Of a stretch of DNA of 61,100 nt, positions 1 through 11,999 are shown piece after piece. The DNA is from Penium margaritaceum. Lineage: Eukaryota > Streptophyta > Zygnematophyceae > Desmidiales > Peniaceae. How positions within the stretch are numbered: position 1 is the first letter of the stretch; each line of letters starts with the position of its first letter. The notes beneath the pieces were generated by a model. The model saw nothing but the letters and a program-made list of their open reading frames with translations, ran no database searches and was not told the DNA's origin. The position numbers and the translations under genes were made by a program. Where the stretch lies: assembly GCA_023375785.1 (NCBI GenBank), contig SZWC01003613.1, positions 8,924-70,023 of the forward strand, read 5' to 3'.

Positions 1-1855
1 CTCCATTGCGTTCAAAGCTGCGCCAGCTGTGCAGCCTTCAGTAGGAGCCGTGCCAATGTCCCTGTGTTTGTGCCCGTGCCTTGTCAAGAGGCCTGCCGAC
101 AGGGAGGAGTAGAGCGGGCGGGCTTCTGCTCTCTCGCGGTAAGCCGTCTAACCGCGGTTGAAAGTCGAGAGGTTGCCCCTAGCAAGGACAGCGCGTGGCT
201 GCGAGTCGTGAGTGGCGTGGACGCTCTGTTGAGTCTCGCGCAGAGGAGCTGAGCCGTATCTGGAAAGCTCTCGCAGCAGCGCGCAAGGACAGGCGAGAGA
301 GCGAGAGCGTGGGCAAGAGTGAAACGTCGAGAGGAGAGGAAGGCGCTTTCTCAAGTGGGAGGGAGGGCGAGAAGGTGGAGAGGGGGCGAATGCGGATGCG
401 GACGTGAGACAGGTTTGCCCCCAGAGCCTCGGGAACGCCGCCTGCGAACGTGCTGCCTGTCTCGCGCCAAAAGATTCTTGGCAGCTCTGAAACCATTTTA
501 TTGAGTTCAATAAGTCGGAAATTTTAAAGCAATGCATCTGCCTACAGCTGACGAAGCAAAAAAGATGGTCCGGTCGCACCGTCCAAAGTCCAAATTTTCT
601 TCAACTTAACGCAAGTGTTAATGGCTACAAAACAGCCTGAAATTCTCAAAAGGTGGAGAGCAGGATCGCCCCAGGAGCTGAAACTAGCACGGAGTGTGTG
701 TTTTTGGCCATTGCCCGCAAATGTCTTGGGTAGGTGGGCTAACCCAGCACCTGAACAAACCTGGGATTTAAACCCCACCCTCAAAGATGAACACGATGGG
801 AGGAATGCATGGAGGTTTTGATGCTTCCACAAGACGTTGGAATCAGAGGATAGAAAAATAGGACAGCACGGATTGTTAATAAGGAAATTGTGAAGAGACA
901 CTAGACGAACAAATTGATATTAGAATGACCAAAAGTGGACTCTGGCTCTTTTACTTTTGTTCCTCGAGTAAAGTAATAATACAATCCAGGTAACCTGTTC
1001 AAGAATCCATGTATTATAAAGAAATTTTTTTGAATGGGGGATCGAAACGGTTGTGCAGTTGCAATCAAATGATGAACCAAGTGGCGTTTAAAGTCAATTG
1101 TTCAAGGGGTCCAAGGAGAATCTTAATATGCCCCGAAGATCTTTTCCCCGAATTCCCAGGGAAGAGCTTGCCATGAATGCAGTGAAGGTGATCTATGAGA
1201 CCTCAAAGCATTGGGCACGCGAGAAAGCGGTGGTCATTAGTATTTTATTGACGACAAAAAGGGCACATCCATTGTTTATCCAAGTCGAAAATCTGGTGCG
1301 ATGAACCATTGTAATGGAGTGAAGAATAATGGTTTTCATGGTGTTTTCATGCAGAAATCAAGGGTGAGGTGGGAGGATCTACGAGAAAAACATGACTATA
1401 GAAGGAATCTTTGTAAGTTCCTTTCTTGCCAAGTACGTGTCTAAGACTTCCAAAGGGAGCGTGGTTGGGGAAGGTGGTAACAGACCTTGAAAAGAGATTG
1501 AGGATGGTTTTGAAGCCATAACGAAGGTACTTGCGAAGGGTTGATAGCCCGATGGGGGAACAATTGTCTTTTTATCCCTACCTTGGGTCAAAACCTTTTC
1601 TTATGTCATGTGGGAGCCAGCACAAAGGTGTGGATGGATTCGAGGAGAGGGCAGGATGAGGAATAATTTGTGCTGGGTAGGAGAATAAAAACAAAGGTAC
1701 AAGACAATCAACATTTGGAGGCCAGTCGGACTTTGAAGAGTAAACAAGAGGAGTGCTGCAAGGGATTGATGCTCCTACATGAAGGACATGAGGCCAAGAT
1801 AGGGGCATAAATTCCTCAATTTCAAATTTTGACATCATGCTAGCATGTAAGCAAA
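1..1855. other. Unique left flank, no recognisable gene
   Basis: This stretch is not tandemly repeated. Only short open frames occur (for example 148-579 minus and 1098-1304 plus), overlapping each other on both strands, and none of their translations resembles a family I know. The first 500 bases are GC-rich and the rest is AT-richer. A sequence resembling a tRNA B box lies at 763-776 on the minus strand but has no partner A box. It could be diverged transposon sequence or an ordinary intergenic region. Confidence 0.6.
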
Positions 1856-4800
1856 GCATGTGCTTGTACCTACCATGTCTCTGCCTATGTCTACAAAGCA
1901 TCCACATGCACCTGCAATCCCTACGTCTGTACCTACAAAGCCTGCAGTACGCCTAAGAAGCATGTGCCTCCGGATACAAAGCCTGCGCCTGTGGCCACAA
2001 GGCCTCCACCTGTATCTACAAAGCCTGCACTTGCGCCTACAAAGCCTTCTCTTGCACCTAGAAAGCCTGCACCTATGCCTACAAAGCTTGCGGCTGCTCC
2101 TATGAAGCTTGCATCAGCGCCTGCAAAGCTTGTGCTTGCGCTTACAAAACCTGTGCCTCTGCCTAAAAAGCCAGCACCTACAGCTACAAAGCAAGCTCGT
2201 GCGCATACAAAGCGCACACCTGGGCCTAAAAACTATGCGCCTATGCCTACAATGTGTGTGCCTACGCCACAAAGAGTGTGTCTATGCCTGCAAAGATTGC
2301 ACTTGTGCCTACAAACCCTAGGCTACGACTACAAAGCCTGCGCCTGTTCGTACAAACCCTACGACTGCACTCACCAAGCTTTTGTATGTGCCTACAACAC
2401 TTGCGCTCGCGTTTGTAAAGCCTGTTCTTGCGCCTACAATGCTTGTGCCTCCTCCTACAAAGCCTGCACCTGCACCTACAAAGCCTCCACCTGGGCCTAC
2501 AAAGCTTGTTCCTGGCATACAAGCCTGCATCTACGCGTACAAAGCCTATGCATGTGCCTATAAAGCCTGCGCCTGCCCTTACAAAGCCTGCACCTGCACC
2601 TACAAAGCCTGTGCCTATGTCTACAAAGCCTCTGCCAGCGCAGACAAAGCCTGCGCCTGCATGTACAAAGCCCGTACCTGCACCGATAAAGATTGTGCCT
2701 GCACCTACAAAGCTTGCGCATGCACCTTGAAAGTGTTTTCCTGCACATAAAATGCATGCGTCTGCACCTACAAAGCTTGCTCCTTTACCTTTAAAGGCCA
2801 CGTCTGTGCCTACAAAGCCTGCACATGCACCTAGAAAGCTTGCATTTGTGCCAACAAAGCCTTTGCATGCGCCTTCAAGGCCTGTTACTGTGCCTACAAG
2901 TGTGCCTGCACCAACAAGTCTGCACCTGCACCTAAAAAACCTTTGACTTCCCCTACAAAGCCTGCGGCTGCGCCCAGAAATCTTGCGTCTGTGCCTATAA
3001 AGGCTGGGCATGTGCCTAAAAATTCTACACTTGTATTTGTAAAGGTTGTGAGTTTACCTACAAAGCCTGGCCTGTCCCTACAAAGTCAACGCTTGTGCCT
3101 ACAAAGGCTACGTCTATCCCTACAAATTGTATGCTTGCACCTACGAAGCGTGAGCCTCTACCTACAAAACATGCTCTCATGTCTACAATGCTTGCGCCTA
3201 CGCCTACAAAGCCAATACCTATGCCTATATGGCATGCGCCTGTGCCTACACATCCTGCACCTGCGCCCACAAAGCCTATGAATGCGCCTACAATGCCTGT
3301 GCCTACGCGTGTAAAGCGTGCGCCTGCACCTACAAAGCATGCGCCTGTGCCAACATACCTTGCGGCTACTGCTGCAAAGCCTGTGCCTATGCCTGAAAGG
3401 ACAAAGCCTATGCCTGTGCAAACAAAGCCTGTGCATGTGCATATGAATCTTACGGTTGTGCCTAAAAAGCATGCGCTTTTGCGTGTAAAGCCTGTGCATA
3501 TGCCTAGAAAGCGTACATCTGTGCGTACAAAGCATGTGCCTGTGCTTACAAAGCGTGCGCCTCCACCACAAAGTGTGCACCTACACCTATAAAGCCTGTG
3601 CCTGAGCCTTGAAATCCTGTGCCTACGCCTACAAAGCATGTGCCCGTGCCTACAAAGCTTGCGCTTGCACCTACAAAGCCTTTGCCTCTTCCTATAGAAG
3701 CCTGTGTCTGATCCTACAATACCTGCACTTGAATCTATAATGATTATGCCTGTGCCTACATAGCGTACGCCTGCTCCTACAAAACATGCGCCTGCATCCA
3801 TAATGCTTGCACTGTACCTACAAATCCTTTGCCTAGTCTACAAAGCTTGCGCCTGCACCCACAAAGCCTGCGCCTGCGTGTACAAAGCATGCTCTTGCAC
3901 CTACAAAGCCTGTGCCTGGCCTACCAAGCTTGGGCCTGCACTTACAGAGCCTGTGCATAGGCCTAGAAAGCCTACGTCTGCGCCTTCAAAGCCTGCGCCT
4001 GGCCTTTAGAGCTTGCCCTTGCCTACAAACCATGTGCATGCCCCTAAAGAGCCTGCACTTGTACCTACAAAGCATGCGCCTGCGCTTACAAAGCCTGCAC
4101 GTGCACCTACAAAGTGTTTTCTTGCACGTACAAAGTGCACATCTGCGCCTATGAAGCATGCTCTTGTGCTTACAAATCTTGTGCCTACAAACCCTGCGCC
4201 TGTGCCTATAAAGCCTACACATGTGATGAAAAATTCTGCGCCTACGCTTACAAAGCTTGCGCCTGTGCCGACAAGGCCTTCCGCTGTGCCTATAAAGCCT
4301 GCTTCTATGCCTACAGAGCCTGTACCTACCCTACAAACTTTGTGCCTGTGCTTACAGTGCATGTGCATGTACATATGCCTACAAAGCCTATGCATGCACG
4401 GACAAGTCATGCACTTGCGAATTCAAAACCAATGTATGTGGCTAAGAAGCGTGCGACTTCATCTACAAAGCATCCGCTTGCACCTACAAAGTGTGCATCT
4501 GCACCTACAAAATCTGCTCCTATGCCTATAAAGCCTGTGACAGATTCTACAAGGCCCGTGTCTGTGCCTACAAAGCCTATGACTATGCCCAAAAGACATA
4601 CGCGTATAGCTTCAAAACCTACACCTACGCATTCAAAGCCTGTACCTGCGCTTACAAAGACTCTCCGTACCTACAAAATATGTGCTTACGCCAATGAAGT
4701 CTGTGCCCGTGACTATGAAGCCTGTGCCTGCGGCTATGAAGTCTACACCTGTGCCTACAAAGCCTGCTCCTGTGCCTACAAAGCCTACTCCCATTCCAAT

Positions 4801-7800
4801 AAAGCCTGCGCATGCGCCTAGGAAGCCTGTGCCTGCGCCTAGGAAGCCTGCACCTGCGCCTACAAAGCTTGTTACCATGCTTACAAAACGAGTGTCTGGT
4901 AGTACAAAGACTATGCCTATGCCTACAAAGCCTGTCTATGCGCCTAGAATGCCTATCCTACGTCGACAAAGATTACAGGAATAAATCCTAAGCCTATGCC
5001 AAATCCTGTACCTTTGCCCAGAATGTATGCTCTTGTGTATTCAAAGCATGCACTTGCATCTACAATGCTTTCACATGTACCTACAAAGCCTGAGCCTACA
5101 CCTATAAAGCCTACGCCTGCACCTGGCTTACAAATTGTGCGTCTACCCCTGCAAAGCTTGCACCTGTGTGTACAAATCCTGCACCTATGCCTACAAAGCC
5201 TATGCTTGCGCCGACAAAGCATGGAACTGTGCCTTCAGAGCGTGCGCCTACACCTACAAAGTGTGTGCTTGCGCCTACAGAGCCTGGCATACGCCTAGAA
5301 AGCGTTTGCCTTCGTCTATTAAGTGTGCGCATGTGCCTATAAAGGCCGGTCCTTTGCCTTTAAAGCCTGTGCCTGAACCTACAAAGCCTGCGCATGTGCT
5401 TAAAAAGCCTGCTCATGCACTTACAAGGCCTACCCCTGCACCTACAAAGCCTGGGCGTGCAAGGGCAAAGCCTGTGCTTGCACTTACAAAGCCTGTGTCT
5501 AAGCATAAAGAGCTTGCGCTTGCATCTACCTGGTGCAAGCCTATACCTGCACGAATGAAGCCTATGCCTGTGCCTACAAAGCATATGCCTGTGCCTACAA
5601 AGCCTGTTCTTGAGCCTGTAGAGCATGGGCCTATGCCGACAAAGCCTACTGCTTTACCTACAAAGCCTGTGTCTGTACCTACAAAGCCTGCTCTTGCACC
5701 TAAAAAATCCTCGCATGTGCCTACAGAGCATGCTCTTGTGCCTACGGAGCCTACGCCTGTGCCTAAAAAGCCTGCACCTTCGCTTAGAAGCCTGCACCTG
5801 GCCATACAAAGCCAACACCTATGCTTTCAGAGCCTGTACATGTGCCTCATGCACTTGCACCTACAAAGCTTTCGCCTTCACTTACAAACCTTGCGTCTAC
5901 GCCTACGCATACAAATCCTGGGCCTGAGCTTGCAAAGCTTGTGCTTGCCACTACAAAGCATGTGCATACGCACTCAAAGCCTGCGCATGCGCCTACACTA
6001 CCTGCACCTATACCTACAAAGCCTGCGTATACGCCTACAAAACATGCACATGCACCTCCAAAGCATGCGCCTGCACCTACAAAGCAAGTTCCTGCTTGTT
6101 TGAAGCATGTGCTTGCGGTGAAAAGTGTGCGCCTTCTACAAAGCCTGCGCCTGAGCCAACAAGTTTGCCTGCGCCAAGCCTGTTCTTGTGCCTGTGCCTA
6201 TGAATCCTGCACCTTCGACTACAAAGCCTGCAACTACATCAATAAATCCTGCGCTAGCACCTGCAATGCCTGCGCCTACGCCTACAAAGCCTGCGCCTGT
6301 GCCTAAAACCTGTGATTGCGCCTAAACAACTTGCACCTCCACCTGCGCCTTCAAAGCCTGTGCCTGGCCTATGAAGCAAGTTTTTGCGCCTGAAATGCCT
6401 ACACCTGCACCTATAAAGCCTGCGCCTATGCCTGCAAAGCTTGTGCCTGCACCAACAAAGCATGCGCCGGCACCTACAAAGCCTGTGCCTATGCATACGA
6501 AGCCTACTCATGTGCCCACAAAGCCTGTGCATGCGCCTACAATGCTTGCGCATCCACCTACAAATCCTAAGCATGCATCCACAAAGCCTGCACCTTAGCC
6601 AACAAAGCTTGATCTTGCGGCTGTGAAGCCTGTACCTGCACCTCCAAAGCTTGCACCTACGGTTACGAAGGTTAAGCCAGCGCGTACAATGCCTACGCCT
6701 GCACCTTCAAAGCCTTTGCCTGTTCCTATACAGCATACACCTGCACCTACAAGGCGTGTACCTTATCCTACAAAGGATGTGCTTGTGCTTATAAAGTGTG
6801 CACCTGCACCACAAATTGTGCGCCTCAGCCTACAAAGCCTATGCCTGTACCTGTGCTACAAAGCCTGCGCATGCGCCTACAAAGCCTGTGCCTACGCCTA
6901 GAAAGCCTATGCATGCACTTGCAAAGCCTTCACCTGCGTCTACAATGCCTACGCCTACACCTACAATGCCTGCACACGCATCTAAAAAACCTGTGCCTAT
7001 GCCTACATTTTTTGTGCCTGCGTCAATAAAAGCCTGCACCTACACCTACAAAGCCTGCACCTGGTTTGCAAAGCCTATGCCTGCACCTACAACGTTTTTG
7101 CCTTCGCCTACAAAGCCTGTGCCAAGAGCTACAAAGCATGTACCTGGCCTACAAAGCCCGGGCCTGCACCTATGAATCCTATGCCTGGACCTAGAAAGCC
7201 TGTGCTTGTGCCTACAAAGCCTGCACCTGGGCCTACTAAACATGCTCATGTGCTTGCAACGCATATGCCTGTGCATAGAAAGCGTACACCTACGCTTACA
7301 AAGCATGTGCCTGCACCCACAAAGTCTGCACATGCGTCTACAATACTTGTGCCCACACCTACAAATCCTAGACTTGCACCTACAATGTGTGTACCTGTGC
7401 CTACAAAGAGCGCAAGCCCCTACAATGTGTGTGCATGTACCAACAAAGTAAGCTCCTGTGCCTTCCAAGCACGCGCCTATGCAAAAAAGAGTGTGCTTGT
7501 GCCTGCAAAACCTTTGCCTGCGCCAACAAAGCCTACACTTGCTCCTGCAACTCTTGTGTGTGCACTAACAATGCTTGCGCCTGCACGTGCAAAGCATGTG
7601 ACTACACCTACAAAGTCTGTGCCTGCACCTACAACACATGCGCCTGCGTCAACAAAGCCTTTGCCTGCACCTAAAACCTGCGCTTGCGCCTAAGACCTGT
7701 GACTGTACCCACAAAGCCTATGCCTGGCCTACAAAGTCTGTGTCTGCGCCTAAAAATCCTACACCTGCACTTACAAGGCATGCACCTGCGCCTGCAAAGC

Positions 7801-8353
7801 TTGCACCTGCGCCTAAAAAGCCTACGCCTGCATTCAAAAATCCTAGGCCTGTGCCTACAAAACCTCTGCCTGTGTCTACAAAGCCTGAACCTGCGCCCAC
7901 AAAACATGTTCCTGTGCCTACAAAGCTTGCGCTAGTGCATACAAAACCTGTGCCTATGCCTTCAAAGCCTATGCATGTGCCCACAAAGAATGCACCTGGG
8001 CCTCTAAAGAGTGTGCTTGTGCTTACAAAGTGTGCGTCTGCAACACAAAGTGTGCGCCTCCGCTCGCAAAGCCTACACCTATGCCTAAAATGCCTGTACC
8101 CGTGCTACAAAGCATGCACATGTGCTTACAAAGCCTGTGCCTATGCCTACAAAGCCTGCACCTGCGCCTACAACGCGTGTGCCTGTGCCTACAAAGCAAG
8201 CGCCTACCCTTACAGCACGTGTACCACACCTACAAAGCAAGCGCCTGCGACTTCCAAAGTGTGCGCTTGTGAAAAAAGTGTGTGCCTGCGCCTAGAAAGC
8301 CTTCGCCTGTGCCAACAAAGCATACACTTGCACGTACAAATCCTACGCCTGCA
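1856..8353 (+). repeat. 15-bp minisatellite array (about 430 units)
   Basis: The unit is close to CCTGTGCCTACAAAG, with frequent variation at positions 4-6 (TGC, TGT, TAC) and in the last three bases. The first units (from about 1856) and last units (to about 8353) are more diverged, as is usual at array edges. Because 15 is a multiple of three, one frame reads Pro-Ala-Pro-Thr-Lys again and again. The two other plus frames read Ser-Leu-His-Leu-Gln-like and Ala-Tyr-Lys-Ala-Cys-like repeats. All three are open for long stretches, up to 322 codons, simply because the consensus lacks stop codons. Phase changes and scattered stops show that no frame is maintained, so I do not annotate a protein. 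Confidence 0.93.
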
Positions 8354-8757
8354 GGGGACCCCCACACCATGTACAAAGGGATATGCCCCTTGGGAAAGGC
8401 GCTTCGCACGTGAACGAAGGCGTCACGGCGAGTGGCGGCGTCAAGCTTCTGTGGTGGGTGAGACCTGCGCTTCGGCAAGCATAACTTGAGCTACGCTTGG
8501 CCGAATTGTGCGTGGTTTGGTGCGTTGGAAATTTCATGACTAGCCCTATAGATGTTGTGATCATGTCCATGCTCAAAACCTAACGGAAAATGACGTTATT
8601 CCCTTCGCAAACTGACTGTCTCTAAATTCCTGCTCACATAGTGTGAGGCGACCAGGAAGCTCACGCTCAGTCTCAGATTCGCCCAAAACAGTAGACGTGA
8701 ACCACTAGAGACGATCAGACAAACGTCGGGACCACATCACGTGGATTCCATCCTGAC
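8354..8757. other. Unique island between two minisatellites
   Basis: About 400 bases of non-repetitive, moderately GC-rich sequence separate the 15-bp and 13-bp arrays. Short open frames (8343-8576 minus and the tail of a frame running out of the 15-bp array on plus) have no recognisable similarity. I see no transposon ends, tRNA or other element here. Confidence 0.6.
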
Positions 8758-9419
8758 AAGTTTATGCACAAAGTTTATGCAAAATGTTTATGCACAATAC
8801 TTGTGCATAAAGTTTGGGCACAAAGTTTATGAACAACATTTGTGCACAAATGTTATGCACAAAGTTTATGCACAAAGTTTTTCCACAATGTTTATACACA
8901 AAGTTTATGCACAAAGCTTATGAACAAAGTTTGTGCACAAGTTTATGCACAAATTGTATGCACAAAGTTTATGCACGACGTTTATACGCAAGATTGTATG
9001 CACAAATTTTATGCAAAACATTTATGCACAAATATTTTGTACAAAGTTTATGCACAAAGTGTATGAAAAAAGCTTATGTACAATGTTTATGCACAAATTT
9101 TATGCACAAAGTTTATGCTCAAAGTTTATGCACAAAGTTTATACAAAACGTTTATGCACAAAGTTTTTCCACAACATTTATGCACACAGTTTATGCACAA
9201 AGTTTATGTACAACGTTTATACACAAAGCTTCTCCACAAATTGTATGCCCAATATTTGTGCATAAAGTTTGTGCACAAAGTTTACAAAACAATGTTTGTG
9301 CACAACTTTTATGCACAAAGTTTATGCACAAAGTTTTTGCACGAAGTTAATGCACAAAGTTTATGTACTAAGTTCATGCACAAACTTTATGCACAAACTT
9401 TATGCACAAATTTTATGCA

Positions 9420-9610
9420 CAAAGTTTATGCACAAAGTTTATGCACAATGTTTATGCACAACGTTTATGCACAAAGTGCATGAACAAATGTTTTGCACAA
9501 AGTTTATGCACAAAGTTTATGCACAAAGTTTATGCACAATGTTTATGCACAACGTTTATGCACAAAGTGCATGAACAAATGTTTTGCACAAAGTTTATGC
9601 ACAAAGTGTA
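9420..9610 (+). repeat. 91-bp higher-order duplication in the 13-bp array
   Basis: A variant-marked block containing the motif TGAACAAATGTTTTGCAC recurs at about 9481 and 9572. The spacing is 91 bases, exactly seven 13-bp units, with the surrounding variants preserved. This indicates a local duplication of seven units. Confidence 0.8.
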
Positions 9611-10742
9611 TGCACAAACTTTATGCATAACGTTTATGCACAAAGTTTATGCACAAAGTTTATGCACAGATTTTATGCACAAAGTTTATGCACAAAGTTT
9701 ATTTGAAATTTCATGCACAAAGTTTATATACAGTATTTATGCACAAAGGTTATGCACAAATTTCATGCACAGTTTATGCACGAAGTTTATCCACAAAGCT
9801 TATGAACAAAGTTTATGCAAAACGTTTATGCACAAAGTTTATGAACAAAGTTTACGAACAAAGTTTATGCACAATGTTTTTGCACAAACTATATGCACAA
9901 TGTTTATGCACAATGTATATGCACAAAGTTTGAGCTTAAAGTTTATGCACAACGTTGGTGCACAAAGTTTATGCACAAACTTAATGCACAATTTTCATGC
10001 CCAAAGTTTATGCGCAAAGTTTATGCACAACGTTTATGCACAACATTTATGCACAAAATTCATGCAAAACGTTTATGCACAAAGTACATGCACAACATTT
10101 ATGCACAACGTTTATGGGTAAAGTTTATGCACAAAGGTTTTGCACAAACGTTGTGCACAACGTTAATGCACAAAGTTTATGCACAAAGTTTATGCTCAAA
10201 GTTTATGAACAAATTTTATGCACTAATTTTGTGCACAAATGTTATGCACAAAGTTCATTCACAAATTTAATGCACAAACTTTATGCACAAAGTTTATGCA
10301 CAAAGTTTATGCGCAAAGTTTATGCAAGAAGTTTATGCACAAAATTTATGCACAAAGTTTATAAGCAAAGTTTATGCACAAATTTTATGCACAAATTTTA
10401 TGCACAAAGGTTATGTAAAACGTTTATGCACAAAGTTTACACACAAAGTTTATGCACAAAGTTATGCACAAAGTTTATGCACAAAGTTTATGAACAAAGT
10501 TTATGCACAAAGTTCATGCACAAATTTTATGCAGAAAGTTTATTCACAAAGTTTATGCACAAAAGTTATGCACAAAGTTTTTGCACAAAGTTTATGCACA
10601 AAGTTTATGCACACCATTTGTGCACATCTGTTATGCACAAAGTTTATGCACAAAGTTTCTGCACAGAGTTTATGCACGAAGTTTATGCACAATGTTTATG
10701 CATAAAGCGTATGCGCATAGGTTGTGCACAAATTTCATGCAC

Positions 10743-10850
10743 AAAGTTTATGTAGAACGTTTATGCACAAGATTTATGCAAAACGTTTATGCACAAAGTT
10801 TATGTAGAACGTTTATGCACAAGATTTATGCAAAACGTTTATGCACAAAG
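10743..10850 (+). repeat. 52-bp higher-order duplication in the 13-bp array
   Basis: A four-unit block carrying the variants TATGTAGAACG, AAGATTTATGC and AAAACG occurs twice in tandem, starting at 10749 and 10801 in the same phase. The 52-bp spacing equals four 13-bp units. Confidence 0.8.
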
Positions 10851-11410
10851 TTTATGCCCTATGTTTATGCACAAAGTTTATGCGCAAAGTTTATGCACAA
10901 AGTTTATGCACAAAGTTTAATCATCAAGTTCATACAAAACGTTAATGCACAAAGTTTATGCACAACGTTTATGCACAAAGCCTGTGCACAAAGTATATAC
11001 ACAAATTACATGCACAAAGTTTATGCGTAACGTTTATGCACAAACTTTATTCATTAAGCTTATGCACAAATGTTATCCACAAGGTTTATGCACAACGTTT
11101 ATGGAATAAGCATATGCACAACGTTTATGCACAAAGTTTATGCACAAAGTTTATGCACAAAGTTTTTGTACAACGTTTATGCACAAAGTTTATGCATAAA
11201 GTTTATGCACAAATTTTATGCACAAACTTTATGCACAGAATTTATGTACAAAGTTTATGCACAAATTTTATGCACAAATTTCATGCACAAAGTTTACGCA
11301 CAAAGTTTATGCACAACGTTTATGCACAAAGGTTATGCACAAAGTTTATGCACAAAGTTTTTTCACAAAGTTTATGCGCACAGTTTATGCACAAAGTTAT
11401 GCACAAAGTT

Positions 11411-11999
11411 NNNNNNNNNNNNNNNNNNNNNNNNNNNNNNNNNNNNNNNNNNNNNNNNNNNNNNNNNNNNNNNNNNNNNNNNNNNNNNNNNNNNNNNNNN
11501 NNNNNNNNNNNNNNNNNNNNNNNNNNNNNNNNNNNNNNNNNNNNNNNNNNNNNNNNNNNNNNNNNNNNNNNNNNNNNNNNNNNNNNNNNNNNNNNNNNNN
11601 NNNNNNNNNNNNNNNNNNNNNNNNNNNNNNNNNNNNNNNNNNNNNNNNNNNNNNNNNNNNNNNNNNNNNNNNNNNNNNNNNNNNNNNNNNNNNNNNNNNN
11701 NNNNNNNNNNNNNNNNNNNNNNNNNNNNNNNNNNNNNNNNNNNNNNNNNNNNNNNNNNNNNNNNNNNNNNNNNNNNNNNNNNNNNNNNNNNNNNNNNNNN
11801 NNNNNNNNNNNNNNNNNNNNNNNNNNNNNNNNNNNNNNNNNNNNNNNNNNNNNNNNNNNNNNNNNNNNNNNNNNNNNNNNNNNNNNNNNNNNNNNNNNNN
11901 NNNNNNNNNNNNNNNNNNNNNNNNNNNNNNNNNNNNNNNNNNNNNNNNNNNNNNNNNNNNNNNNNNNNNNNNNNNNNNNNNNNNNNNNNNNNNNNNNNN
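11411..11999. other. Assembly gap (589 N)
   Basis: A run of N joins the 13-bp array on the left to the 20-bp array on the right. The true junction between the two families is therefore not seen, and predicted frames crossing this run are meaningless. Confidence 1.

Larger units (their letters stand above)
8758..11410 (+). repeat. 13-bp minisatellite array (about 200 units)
   Basis: The unit is TTTATGCACAAAG with common variants (TTTATGCACAACG, TTTTTGCACAAAG, TTCATGCACAAAT). Three units make 39 bases, so translation gives a 13-residue repeat (Met-His-Lys-Val-Tyr-Ala-Gln-Ser-Leu-Cys-Thr-Lys-Phe) in all three plus frames, offset from one another. This explains the overlapping open frames here. 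The first 12 bases are nearly their own reverse complement. The array is cut off by the assembly gap at 11411. Confidence 0.95.

Noticed and set aside
763..776. tRNA-derived SINE or tRNA gene (B-box-like sequence on the minus strand)
   Set aside because: GGTTTAAATCC resembles a B box, but no A box lies at the right distance, no cloverleaf can be drawn, and no poly-A or poly-T tail follows.
1098..1304. Small coding gene of 68 codons in the left flank
   Set aside because: No recognisable similarity, no supporting splice or promoter signals, and comparable frames exist on the other strand nearby.
5135..6103. A 322-codon Pro- and Lys-rich frame in the 15-bp array as a cell-wall-type protein gene
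   Set aside because: All three plus frames are open over much of the array, because the unit lacks stops. The frame starts and ends at random unit mutations, there is no signal peptide, and phase is not maintained over the array.
8758..11410. Replication origin made of DnaA boxes (TTATGCACA in each unit)
   Set aside because: The context is eukaryotic nuclear repeat DNA with introns and plant-type retrotransposons. There is no dnaA, no AT-rich unwinding element, and the match follows from a 9-base degenerate pattern inside a repeated unit.
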